64,000 nucleotides of DNA from assembly GCF_003112515.1 (NCBI RefSeq), contig NZ_BEVZ01000004.1:124001-188000 (forward strand), in the 5' to 3' direction. How positions within the stretch are numbered: the stretch's first letter is position 1; the number at the start of each line of letters is the position of its first letter. The stretch is from Streptomyces fragilis (GTDB taxonomy: Bacteria; Actinomycetota; Actinomycetes; Streptomycetales; Streptomycetaceae). This document shows positions 16,041 through 25,700 of the stretch, piece after piece. The position numbers and the translations under genes are program-made. A model generated the notes under the pieces. It did not search any database, was not told the origin of the DNA, and was given only the letters and a program-made list of their open reading frames with translations.

Positions 16041-17204
16041 TTACTGCCCGCGGCCCTGCTCGTAGGCCCGCAGCTGCTCGGGGGTGATCATGCCGGTGTC
16101 GAAGAAGCTGGTCTCGTCCAGCGCGCGGGCGGCCGGGGCGGGCTCCGCGTATCCGTAGCCCTGGTCGTAGCCCGGCTGGGCCTGCTGCGCGGGCTGCTGC
16201 TGCGGCTGCTGCGGCTGCTGGCCGTAGGCGGCGTACGGGTCCCCCTGCTGGTAGTCGTAGCCGTAGCCCTGCGCGTGCCCGCCCTGCTGGTCGTAGCCGT
16301 AGGAGGCCGCGGCCGGCTGGGGCTGCTGGTAGCCGTAGGGGTCCTGGGCCGCCTGCTGCTCGTAGGGGTGCTGGTGCTGCGGCTGCTGCTCGTACGGCGC
16401 CTGCTGGTCGTACTGCGGCTGGTGCTGCGGCTGCTGCGGAAGCTGGGGCTGCGGCCGCTCGGGGCGGCGCTCCGGGGCCTGGGCGGCGTCGGCGAGCCCT
16501 GCCAGGAAGTCCTCGTCGCTCTCGTGGGCGAGCGGCATGCCGTCCTCGCCCAGCGGCAGGTCGGCCAGCGCGTCGGAGGCGATCCGGCCCTGCAGCTTGT
16601 CCCGGCCGCGGCCGACCGCCTCCAGCGTCTTGGCGAGCACCGCCTCGAAGGCGCCCAGCTTGGCGTCGACGTAGCTGTCGGCGTCGCGGCGCAGGGTCTC
16701 GGGGTCGTGGCTGCGCTCGGGGGCGTCCTCGTCCTCGTAGCCGTTCTCGTCCACGCCGGGGCCGGTGCCGAGCAGCTTCTCGCGGCCGCGGCCCACCGAG
16801 CCCAGGGTCTTGGTCAGGACGACCTCGAAGTTGGCGAGCTTGGAGTCGACGTAGTCGTCGGCCTCGGCCCGGATCTCCTCGGCCTCGGCGCGCGCCTCGG
16901 TGAGGATGCGCTCGGCCTCCTGCTGGGCCTGGTGCGCGATCTCGGTGCCGGAGATGAGGGAGGCGCGCTCGGCGTGGGCGCTCTCGACGATCCGATCGGC
17001 CTCCTCGCGGGCCTGCTGGACCATCGTCTCGCGGCCGCCGATCAGCTCCTGGGCCTGGGCCAGGGAGCCGGGCAGGGCGTCCCTGACCTCTTCCAGCAGG
17101 GCGAGGAGCTCGGCGCGGTTGACCACGCACGAGGCCGACATCGGCATCGACCTGGCACCTGACACCATGCCGACGATCTCGTCGAGCTTGTTCTGCACGT
17201 CCAC
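16041..17204 (-). CDS. DivIVA-like coiled-coil protein with Gln/Pro/Tyr-rich tail
   Basis: 387 aa, annotated in Streptomyces as a cell-division-initiation or ATP-synthase-b-like protein. The N-terminal half is long coiled coil (AQAQELIGGRETMVQQAREE and on). It contains an internal duplication: EADDYVDSKLANFEVVLTKT...GRGREKL and DADSYVDAKLGAFEAVLAKT...GRGRDKL. The C-terminal part, about 150 residues, is repetitive Gln, Pro, Tyr and Gly, and the gene ends with an ordered motif (TSFFDTGMITPEQLRAYEQG). The start is GTG 17204; GTG 17198 is also possible. Likely a cytoskeletal or polar scaffold protein; its partner is unknown. Confidence 0.85.
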   Translation of the reverse strand: MDVQNKLDEIVGMVSGARSMPMSASCVVNRAELLALLEEVRDALPGSLAQAQELIGGRETMVQQAREEADRIVESAHAERASLISGTEIAHQAQQEAERILTEARAEAEEIRAEADDYVDSKLANFEVVLTKTLGSVGRGREKLLGTGPGVDENGYEDEDAPERSHDPETLRRDADSYVDAKLGAFEAVLAKTLEAVGRGRDKLQGRIASDALADLPLGEDGMPLAHESDEDFLAGLADAAQAPERRPERPQPQLPQQPQHQPQYDQQAPYEQQPQHQHPYEQQAAQDPYGYQQPQPAAASYGYDQQGGHAQGYGYDYQQGDPYAAYGQQPQQPQQQPAQQAQPGYDQGYGYAEPAPAARALDETSFFDTGMITPEQLRAYEQGRGQ

Positions 17205-17326
17205 CTGGACTCGCCACTCTCTACAGCTGGTTGGAGACGGACGGGACGACTGTACGGCGACCGGCGGCCCGTCCGGCACGGTTGGCGGGACGTCGCTGCG
17301 TCCCCGGCGCGTCGGCGCCGTGCGGC

Positions 17327-17806
17327 TCAGCTCCTGCGCAGCCGCCCGGCCAGCGCCGTCAGGACGGTCGGCGGCACCAGGTGGGCGACGTCGCCGCCCC
17401 ACGCGGCGACCTCCTTGACCAGCGAGGAGGACAGGAAGCTGTACGTGGGGTTGGTGGGGACGAAGAGCGTCTCCACCCCGGAGAGGCCGTTGTTCATCTG
17501 GGCCATCTGCAGTTCGTAGTCGAAGTCGCTGACCGCGCGCAGCCCCTTGACGATGGCGGGGATGTCGCGCTGCTTGCAGAAGTCGACCAGCAGGCCGTGG
17601 TGGGACTCGACGATCACGTTGGGGCAGTCCGAGGTCACCTCGCGGATCAGCTCCATCCGCTCGTCGACGGTGAACAGGCCCGACTTGTTCTGGTTGATCA
17701 TCACGGCCACGTAGACCTCGTCGTACAGGCGGGAGGCCCGGGCGATGATGTCGAGGTGTCCGTTGGTGATGGGGTCGAACGACCCGGGACAGACGGCGCG
17801 GCGCAC
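17327..17806 (-). CDS. coaD: Phosphopantetheine adenylyltransferase
   Basis: Fourth step of coenzyme A synthesis: 4'-phosphopantetheine + ATP to dephospho-CoA. 159 aa with the nucleotidyltransferase motif CPGSFDPITNGHLD, then GLRAVSDFDYELQMAQMN and the C-terminal TYSFLSSSLVKEVA (SSS/T-x-R/K-like ATP loop). I chose GTG 17806, which gives the canonical N terminus and has GAGG upstream. The ATG at 17836 overlaps the rsmD stop as ATGA and would add ten residues, so translational coupling to rsmD is likely either way. Confidence 0.96.
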   Translation of the reverse strand: MRRAVCPGSFDPITNGHLDIIARASRLYDEVYVAVMINQNKSGLFTVDERMELIREVTSDCPNVIVESHHGLLVDFCKQRDIPAIVKGLRAVSDFDYELQMAQMNNGLSGVETLFVPTNPTYSFLSSSLVKEVAAWGGDVAHLVPPTVLTALAGRLRRS

Positions 17807-17832
17807 GTGAGATCCCTCGCTCTCCGGTCCGG

Positions 17833-18420
17833 TCATGGCGCGTCCTCGCTGGTGGAGGCGGCGTGACCGTACCAAAAGGTGCCTTCTCCGTAACGGCGGG
17901 ACCTCAGCGGTTCGAAACCGTGCGGCCAGCTGAATTCGCCGCCTCTGGTGCTGCGCTCCACGGTGACGAGCGCCTCGTCGGCGAGCCAGCCTCCGGAGCG
18001 GAGTGTGAGCAGGATCTCCCGGAGATCGTCGTCGGTGACCGCGTACGGCGGGTCGAGGAAGACCAGGTCGTAGGGGGCGCCCGGAGGCGGGCCCTGGATC
18101 ACCTGCTCGGCCTTGGCGTGGCGGACCTCGGCGCCGGGCAGTCCGAGCGAGCGGACATTCTCCCGCACCGTGCGGGCGGCGCGGTGGTCGGCCTCCACCA
18201 GCAGGGCGTGCGAGGCCCCGCGGCTGAGCGCCTCCAGGCCGACCGCGCCGGAGCCGGCGTACAGGTCGAGGACGCGCTCGCCCTCCAGGGGGCCGCCGAG
18301 CAGTGCTTCCCAGGTGGACAGCAGGCCCTCACGCGCCCGCTCGGAGGTGGGACGGGTGCCGTTGCCCGGGGGGACGGCCAGCCGGCGCCCTCCCGCGGTC
18401 CCGGCGATCACGCGGCTCAT
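17833..18420 (-). CDS. rsmD: 16S rRNA (guanine-966 N2) methyltransferase
   Basis: 195 aa. SAM-binding Rossmann fold with RVLDLYAGSGAVGLEALSRG (motif I), LVEADHRA (motif II) and the catalytic LVFLDPPYA (motif IV, DPPY). The N-terminal RVIAGTAGGRRL and RPTSERAREGL are typical of RsmD. It modifies 16S rRNA during 30S assembly. It sits between recG and coaD, an order common in actinobacteria. Confidence 0.95.
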   Translation of the reverse strand: MSRVIAGTAGGRRLAVPPGNGTRPTSERAREGLLSTWEALLGGPLEGERVLDLYAGSGAVGLEALSRGASHALLVEADHRAARTVRENVRSLGLPGAEVRHAKAEQVIQGPPPGAPYDLVFLDPPYAVTDDDLREILLTLRSGGWLADEALVTVERSTRGGEFSWPHGFEPLRSRRYGEGTFWYGHAASTSEDAP

Positions 18421-18479
18421 CTGCTGCTCAGGTCCTCTTCGCGGTCCGACGGTGGATGTGACGTTGGGGCTCCAGTCTC

Positions 18480-20690
18480 TCAGCCCTTCTCCAGGTACTG
18501 CTCGCGGTCCTCGTCGAGGAGGGCGTCGAGGGCGGCGCGCAGCCCCGGGTGGGCGGTGAGTTCGGGGTCCCGGGCGACGACGGCGGCGGCCTCCTCGCGG
18601 GCCTGGGCGATGACCTCCTCGTCGTCGATGACGGCGAGGACCCGCAGCGAGGAACGGGCTCCGGACTGGGCCTGGCCGAGCACGTCGCCCTCGCGGCGCT
18701 GCTCCAGGTCGATCCGGGAGAGCTCGAAGCCGTCGAGGGTGGAGGCCACCGCGCCCAGCCGCTGCCGGGCGGGGCTCGCCTCGGGCGCGTCGGTGACCAG
18801 CAGGCACAGGCCGGGGGCGGAGCCGCGGCCGACCCGGCCGCGCAGCTGGTGGAGCTGGGAGACGCCGAAGCGGTCGGCGTCCATGATCACCATGGCGGTG
18901 GCGTTGGGGACGTTCACGCCGACCTCGATCACCGTGGTGGCGACCAGGACGTGCGTGTGGCCCGCGGCGAAGCGGCGCATCACGGCGTCCTTGTCGTCCG
19001 GGTGCATCCTGCCGTGCAGCACCTCGACGCGCAGTCCGGCGAGCGGGCCCCTGGCGAGCTGTTCGGCGACCTCCAGGACGGCGAGCGGCGGCCGCCGGTC
19101 CGCCGTCTCCGCCTCCTCCTTCTTCCGCGAGGCCTTCTTCGGGTCGTCCTCCTCGTCCCCGATGCGCGGGCAGACCACGTAGGCCTGGTGGCCGTTCTCC
19201 ACCTCCTCGCGGACCCGCTCCCAGGCGCGGGCCAGGAAGTGCGGCTTGTCGGCGGCGGGCACCACGTGGCTGGCGATCGGCGAGCGTCCGGCGGGCAGCT
19301 GGTCCAGGACGGAGGTCTCCAGGTCGCCGAAGACGGTCATGGCGACGGTGCGCGGGATCGGGGTGGCCGTCATCACCAGCAGGTGGGGCGGCTGCTTGCC
19401 CTTGCCGCGCAGGGCGTCGCGCTGCTCCACGCCGAAGCGGTGCTGCTCGTCGACGACGACCAGGCCGAGGTCGTGGAACTGGACCTTGTCCTCGATCAGG
19501 GCGTGGGTGCCGATGACCAGGCCGGCCTCGCCGGTGGCCAGGTCGAGCAGGGCCTGGCGGCGGGCGGCGGCGCCCATGGAGCCGGTGAGCAGCACCACCT
19601 TGGTGGCGTGCTCGGCGCCGCCCAGCATGCCGCCCTGGGCGAGGTCGCCCATCATCTCGGTGACCGACCGGTGGTGCTGCTGGGCGAGCACCTCGGTGGG
19701 CGCGAGCATCGCGGCCTGTCCCCCGGCGTCGACCACGGCGAGCATGGCCCGCAGCGCGACCAGCGTCTTGCCCGATCCGACCTCTCCCTGCAGGAGGCGG
19801 TGCATGGGGTGTTCGGCGGCGAGGCCGTCGAAGATCTCCTTCGACACCTTCCGCTGGCCCTCGGTGAGGGTGAACGGGAGGCGGTCGTCGAAGGCGGCGA
19901 GGATGCCGTCCGGGGTGGGCCTGCGGGGCACGGCGGGCAGCTGGGCGTCGGCGTGGCGGCGGCGGGCGAGGGCGACCTGCAGGACGAACGCCTCGTCCCA
20001 CTTGAGGCGGGAGCGGGCGTCCTCCACGTCGGCCGGGGTCTGCGGCCGGTGGATCTTGAGCAGTGCCTCGGGCAGCGGGACCAGGCCGCGGCCCTCGCGC
20101 AGGCCGTCCGGGAGCGGGTCCACGGCCTCCTGGGCGCTGGGCAGCACCGTCTGGACGGCCTTGGCGAGCTTCCAGGACTCCAGCTTGGCGGTGGCGGGGT
20201 AGATCGGGATGAGCGCCCCGGCCCAGCTGTCGACCGTCTCGACGGCGTCCTCACCGCGCAGCAACTCATAGGCGGGGTGGGCCAGTTGGAGCCGCCGGTT
20301 GAACATGGAGACCTTGCCGGCGAACAGCGCGCGGGTGCCGGGGAGCAGGTCCTTGTGCGGCTTGTGGACGCCGTTGCCGAAGAACACCAGCTGCAGGCGG
20401 CCGCTGCCGTCGGTGATGGTGACCTCCAAGCGCTGCCCCTTGCCGCGGGGGGCCCGGCTGGAGGCGAAGGTGTGCAGCCGGGCGTCGGCGACCTGGGCGA
20501 CCACGGTGACGTGCTCGTCCATGGGGAGTTCGGCGAGCCGGGTGAGGCGGCCGCGCTCCTCGTAGCGGCGCGGGTAGTGGTGCAGCAGGTCGCCGACCGT
20601 GTGCAGGCCGAGGTTCTCGGCCATCACCTTGGCGGTGGCGGGGCCGAGCACCTTCTTCAGGGGTTCTTCCAGTGCGGGCACGTCCTCCAT
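18480..20690 (-). CDS. recG: ATP-dependent DNA helicase RecG
   Basis: Branched-DNA helicase that reverses stalled forks and processes Holliday junctions. 736 aa: N-terminal wedge/OB domain (GDLLHHYPRRYEERG...VTITDGSGRLQLVFFGN), then RecA-like domains with Walker A GEVGSGKT, DEQHRFGV (motif II, DEQH), TATPIPRT and the C-terminal QLHQLRGRVGRG, typical of RecG. Start ATG 20690; a GTG nine bases further in is also possible. A charged insert (DEEDDPKKASRKKEEAE) lies in the second helicase domain. Confidence 0.97.
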   Translation of the reverse strand: MEDVPALEEPLKKVLGPATAKVMAENLGLHTVGDLLHHYPRRYEERGRLTRLAELPMDEHVTVVAQVADARLHTFASSRAPRGKGQRLEVTITDGSGRLQLVFFGNGVHKPHKDLLPGTRALFAGKVSMFNRRLQLAHPAYELLRGEDAVETVDSWAGALIPIYPATAKLESWKLAKAVQTVLPSAQEAVDPLPDGLREGRGLVPLPEALLKIHRPQTPADVEDARSRLKWDEAFVLQVALARRRHADAQLPAVPRRPTPDGILAAFDDRLPFTLTEGQRKVSKEIFDGLAAEHPMHRLLQGEVGSGKTLVALRAMLAVVDAGGQAAMLAPTEVLAQQHHRSVTEMMGDLAQGGMLGGAEHATKVVLLTGSMGAAARRQALLDLATGEAGLVIGTHALIEDKVQFHDLGLVVVDEQHRFGVEQRDALRGKGKQPPHLLVMTATPIPRTVAMTVFGDLETSVLDQLPAGRSPIASHVVPAADKPHFLARAWERVREEVENGHQAYVVCPRIGDEEDDPKKASRKKEEAETADRRPPLAVLEVAEQLARGPLAGLRVEVLHGRMHPDDKDAVMRRFAAGHTHVLVATTVIEVGVNVPNATAMVIMDADRFGVSQLHQLRGRVGRGSAPGLCLLVTDAPEASPARQRLGAVASTLDGFELSRIDLEQRREGDVLGQAQSGARSSLRVLAVIDDEEVIAQAREEAAAVVARDPELTAHPGLRAALDALLDEDREQYLEKG

Positions 20691-20862
20691 TCCACACCAC
20701 GGGTGCGACAGCACCGCGGAATGCCTGTGGAAACTCCTGGTCAGGTGTGTTCTTCAGCTTCTAGGATGGCGCGTCCCGCAACCCCGCCCCGCGGTCCACC
20801 GCCCCATACGGTGCCGCCCGACCCCGCGCCGAGCCCTCGCATCCCCCACCGGCGCCGTGACG

Positions 20863-22737
20863 ATGGACTCCCAGACCCCGAAGCCGTCCCAGCCCGCACC
20901 CGCCGCCCCGCACTCCTTCCAGGTCGACCTGCGCGGTCTGGTGGACCTGCTCTCCCACCACCTGTACTCCAGCCCGAAGGTCTACCTGCGCGAGCTGCTG
21001 CAGAACGCGGTGGACGCCGTCACCGCGCGGCGCGCGGAGGATCCGGACGCCCCGGCCCGCGTGCGGCTGCACGCGGGCGGCGGGACGCTGCGGGTGGAGG
21101 ACACCGGCGTCGGCCTCACCGAGGAGGACGTCCACCAGCTGCTGGCGACCATCGGCCGCAGCTCCAAGCGCGGCGACGCGGCCTCGCTGGAGTCGGCGCG
21201 CTCGGGGTTCCTCGGACAGTTCGGCATCGGTCTGCTGGCCTGCTTCCTGGTCGCCGAGGAGATCCGGGTGGTCAGCCGCAGCGCCCGCTCGCCCGGCTCT
21301 CCTCCGGTGGAGTGGCTGGCGACCGACGACGGTTCGTACACCGTGCGGACGCTGCCCGACGAGGCCCGCGCCGAGCCCGGCACCACCGTGCACCTGCGGG
21401 CGCGCGCCGGGGCGGGGCAGTGGCTGGAGGAGGAGCGGGTGCTGAAGCTGGCCCGCGACTTCGGTTCGCTGCTGCCGTACGACGTGCGGGTGAACGACGA
21501 GGCGGTCACCGACCTGCCGGCGCCCTGGGACCGCTCGTACCAGAGCCCGTCGACCCGGCGGGTGGCGCTGGCGCGGCACTGCCGTGAGCTGTTCGGCTTC
21601 ACCCCGCTGGACTCGATCGACCTGGACGTGCCGGTGGCCGGGGTGCGGGGCGTGGCGTACGTGCTGCCGGCCGCGGTCAGCCCGGCGCAGCGGGCCGGTC
21701 ATCGCGTGCACCTCAAGGGCATGCTGCTGACCGACCGGGCCGACGAACTGCTGCCGGACTGGGCGTTCTTCGTGCGGTGCGTGCTGGACACGGACACCCT
21801 GCGGCCGACCGCCTCGCGGGAGTCGCTGTACGAGGACGAGACGCTGGCGGCGGTGCGCGAGGCCCTCGGCGAGCGGATCCGGTCGTGGCTGACGGGGCTG
21901 GCGGCGGGCGACCCGGACCGGCTGACGGCGTTCCTGGCCGTGCACCACCTGGGCGTGAAGGCGCTGGCGCGGCACGACGCGGAGATGCTGCGGGTGATGC
22001 TGCCCTGGCTGCCGTTCGAGACGACGGACGGGCGGCTGTCGCTGGAGGAGTTCGCCCAGCGGCACAAGATCGTGCACTTCACGCGGACCGTGGAGGAGTA
22101 CCGGCAGGTGTCGGCGATCGCCTCGGCGCAGGGCGTCGGCGTGGTCAACGGCGGCTACACCTACGACACCGAGCTGGTGGAGGCGCTGCCCTCGGTGCGG
22201 CCGGGGACGGTGGTCGCGGAGCTGGACGCGGACGTGGTGACGGCCCACCTGGACTCGGTGGACCCGTCGGTGGAGCTGGCGCTGCAGCCGTTCCTGGCGG
22301 CGGCGCGGGCCCGGCTGGACGCCCTGGGCTGCGACGTGGTGCTGCGGGCCTTCCACCCGATGACGGTGCCGGCGCTCCACCTGGACGACCGCTCCGCGCG
22401 CCACGAGCAGGCGCGGGCGGAGGCCGAGGAGCAGGCCGACGACCTGTGGTCGGGCATCCTCGGCTCGCTGCGAGGCGGGGCGCCGCGCGCCCGCCTGGTG
22501 CTCAACCACCTCAACCCGCTGGTCCGGCGCCTGGGTTCGCTGACGGACCAGGAGCTGGTCGGCACGGCGACGGAGTCCCTGTACGGGCAGGCGCTACTCA
22601 TGGCGCAGCGGCCGCTGCGGCCCGCGGACACCGCGCTGCTCAACCGTGCGTTCCTCGGCCTGCTGGAGTGGGCCACGCACGGCGGCGCCACGCCCGGCGA
22701 CGCCATGCCCGGCGACAACGAGGAGGACGTCCGTTGA
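20863..22737 (+). CDS. HSP90-family ATPase (HtpG-like)
   Basis: 624 aa. The N-terminal GHKL ATPase domain is intact: RELLQNAVDAV (Glu/Asn of the N box), VEDTGVGLTEED (DxGxG), IGRSSKRG, and GFLGQFGIGLLACFLVAEEI (G2 box). The middle domain has LPDWAFFVRCVLDTDTLRPT and ASRESLYEDE, typical of HtpG. The C-terminal dimerisation part is divergent and ends in an acidic Gly/Asp tail. It is shorter and more divergent than house-keeping HtpG, matching the second HSP90-like family of streptomycetes. It overlaps the next gene by four bases (TTGA), so this chaperone and the giant TPR protein are almost certainly coexpressed and may act together. It is divergent from recG. Confidence 0.9.
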   Translation: MDSQTPKPSQPAPAAPHSFQVDLRGLVDLLSHHLYSSPKVYLRELLQNAVDAVTARRAEDPDAPARVRLHAGGGTLRVEDTGVGLTEEDVHQLLATIGRSSKRGDAASLESARSGFLGQFGIGLLACFLVAEEIRVVSRSARSPGSPPVEWLATDDGSYTVRTLPDEARAEPGTTVHLRARAGAGQWLEEERVLKLARDFGSLLPYDVRVNDEAVTDLPAPWDRSYQSPSTRRVALARHCRELFGFTPLDSIDLDVPVAGVRGVAYVLPAAVSPAQRAGHRVHLKGMLLTDRADELLPDWAFFVRCVLDTDTLRPTASRESLYEDETLAAVREALGERIRSWLTGLAAGDPDRLTAFLAVHHLGVKALARHDAEMLRVMLPWLPFETTDGRLSLEEFAQRHKIVHFTRTVEEYRQVSAIASAQGVGVVNGGYTYDTELVEALPSVRPGTVVAELDADVVTAHLDSVDPSVELALQPFLAAARARLDALGCDVVLRAFHPMTVPALHLDDRSARHEQARAEAEEQADDLWSGILGSLRGGAPRARLVLNHLNPLVRRLGSLTDQELVGTATESLYGQALLMAQRPLRPADTALLNRAFLGLLEWATHGGATPGDAMPGDNEEDVR

Positions 22738-25700
22738 CTTCCGTCACCAGCCTGGACGAGCTGCGCCGCGCGATCGCGGAGAACGGCGAGCGGCCGGAGG
22801 GACCGTCGCGCAACGCGCGGGCCGAGCAACTGCTCGCGGACGCCGAGGCGTTGGGCATACCTCTGGCCGTGATCGAGGCGCTGGGCCACCAGCTGACCGT
22901 CTACAACTACAGCTCGGAGAAGGACAAGGCGTTCGTGCCGTTCGCCCGGCTGCTGCGGATGTGGGACGAGCGGCCGGAGGACTTCGACGCGTACGAGACG
23001 CACTCGCTGTTCTGGCGCTTCAAGTGGATGTCGACGGGGATGCTGGGACAGCCGCACATCCCGCTGGACGCCATGGAGAACTGGCTGGAGGAGATGGAGC
23101 GCCGCTACCGGCTGGCGGGCCACTCCGAGCGGGCCGTGCGGTCCTGCGAGTTCCACGTCGCCAGTCACGTCGGCGACCTGGAGCGGGCGGAGCGCGCCTA
23201 CCAGGCGTGGCTGGCGGCGGACCGGGACCGGATGGCCGACTGCTACGCCTGCGAGCTGCAGGGGCAGGGCTGGTGGCAGGTGATGGCCGGCCGTGACGCG
23301 GAGGCGCTGGAGGTGTGGGGTCCGGTCCTGGAGGGCCGCTTCACCTGCGCCCACGAGCCGCACAACGTGCTGGCGTCCTCGCTGCTGCCGCTGCTGCGGC
23401 TGGGCCGCCTCGACGAGGCGAAGGCCCACCACCTGCGCGGCTTCCGCCTGGTGCGCGCGACGGAGAGCATGCGGTCCTCCTACGCCGAGCACGTGGAGTT
23501 CTGCGCGCTGACCGGCAATGAGGCGCGGGCGCTGGAGCTGCTGGCGCAGCGGCCGGCGTACTTCACCGACGACGGGCACCCGTCGAGCAAGAAGGACTAC
23601 CTGGCGGTGACCGCGCTGGTCATGGACCGGCTGGTGGCGCTGGGCATGGGCGCGCGGCAGGTGCCGGGGCCGGCCGGCCGTGACTGGACGGCCGCGGAGC
23701 TCGCCGCGCACGCGCGGCAGGAGGCGCTGTCGCTGGCGGAGGCCTTCGACCGGCGCAACGGCACCTCGTACGTCAGCGACCAGGTGCGGGAGCGGATGGC
23801 GCGCGAGCCGCTGGTGGAGCGCCTGCCGCTGGGTGTGCGGGTCTCCGTCGCCACGGTGGGGCCGCGGCCGGCCTCGGCGGCCGGGGCGGCGTCCTCCGGG
23901 TCGTCCGACGGGCGGCAGGACCTGGCGGCGCTGCTGGCCGAGGCACGGCGGCGGTCGGAGGCGCTGCTGCCGAGCGCGGTGGAGGCGTGGGAGGCGGTGG
24001 AGCGGGCCGCCGGGTCCGCCGGGGCCACCGTGGCGTCGGGCGGCGCGGCGAGCGTCGGCAGCGCGGCGAACGCGGACAGCCCGGCCGGGGCAGGCAGCAC
24101 GGCGAACGCAGGCGGGGCGGTGACCCCCGGCAGCGCGGCAGGCGCAGGCAGCACGGCGAACGCGGACGGCCCGGCGGGTGCAGACGGCCCGGTGGGTGCG
24201 GACGACGCGGCGGGTGCGGACGGCCCGGTGGGTGCGGACGACGCGGCGGCGGGCGTGGTGCTCACCGCGCGGGACCGGGCGGAGATCGCCGAGCACCGGG
24301 CGATGGCGCTGGGCCCCGACGGCCTGGACCTGTTCGCCACCGCGGCCACCCTGTACGCCGAGGCGGGCGACCTGGGCGAGGCGCTGGCCGCGCGGGCCCG
24401 CGGGGTGTACGCGCGGACGCTGTCCGGCAAGCTCGACGGGGCGCTGGAGGACGTGACCGCGCCGTACCGGCAGTGCCTGGCGCTGTTCGCGGCCGGGGAC
24501 ACCGGGGTGCGGCAGACCGCCTCCGTGCTGATGGCCCGGGCGCGCGTGCTGCTGCGGCTCACCCAGGGCGCCGACGGGCAGGAGCCCGACCCGGCGGCGG
24601 AGACCGAGGCGGCCGAGGGAACCCGGGAGGCGGCCCGCGAGGTGCTGGCCTTCGTCGCGGAGCACGCCCCGGGCACCGAGGACCCGCACCTGGTCTCCCG
24701 GACCGCCGAGGCGCACGCGATGCTCGGCGACCTGGCCGGGTCCCCCGAGGAGGCGGTGCCCGAACTGACGCTCGCGGTGCGGCAGTTCCTGGATGCGGGG
24801 CTGCCCTGGTACACGGTGGAGTACGAGTCGCGGCTGGCCGCGATCGCCCACCACCTGGACGACCCGGAGACCGCGGCGCTGCACCTGCGGGCCGCGCTGG
24901 AGCACGGCGGCCAGGCACTGCCCGCGGCCGGGCACGCCCATCTCCACCTGCAGCTGTGCGAGGTGCTGACGGAGTGCGCGGACGGCGGCGCGGTGGTGGC
25001 CGAGGCCGCCGACCACGCGCTGGAGGCCGCGCACTGGGCCGACGAGGCCGGCCAGGGCGCCACGCTGGGCGCCTACGCGCGGCACCGTCTCGGCGGGCTG
25101 CTGCACCGGCAGGGGCGCTGGGCGGAGGCGGCGGAGGTCATGGAGTCCACGCTGCCGGACCTGTCGCCCGAGACGCACGGCGACGGCGTGGTGGTGCAGA
25201 CGCTGTGGTGGCTGGGCGACTGCCTGGCGGCGCTCGGCGACCACCGTGAGGCGGCGGAGCGCCGGCTGCGGGCGGCCGAGCTGGCGGCGCACTGGCCGGA
25301 GCAGTGGGACCACGCGACGCTGGCGCACCTCGCCGCCGAGTCGCTCTCGCGGGCCGAGCTGCCGTCCGAGGCGGACGCCGCGTACGCGCGGGCCGGGGAG
25401 CTCTGGCGTGAGCTGGGCGACCTGCCGGGGCAGGTGCGGGCGCTGCGGGCACGGGCGTGGCTGGCGGCCGAGGACGACGCTCCCGCGGCGCGGCAGCTGA
25501 TGGAGCAGGCGCTGGCCGCGTGCCGGGAGGCGGTGACCGTGGCGGAGGACGACGCCGGGCGGCTGCCCGCGCAGGCGGAACTCGCGGGCACGCACCATCA
25601 GTTCGGCGGGCTGCTCGCCGACCACGAGGGGCCCTCGGAGGAGGCGCGCGGGCACCTCACGGAGGCGGTGTCGGGGTTCGCCGCCCTCGGGGAGGCCGCC

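Noticed and set aside
18549..21587. 1012-codon plus-strand open frame across recG
   Set aside because: Composition is that of an antisense shadow; recG on the other strand has all helicase motifs.
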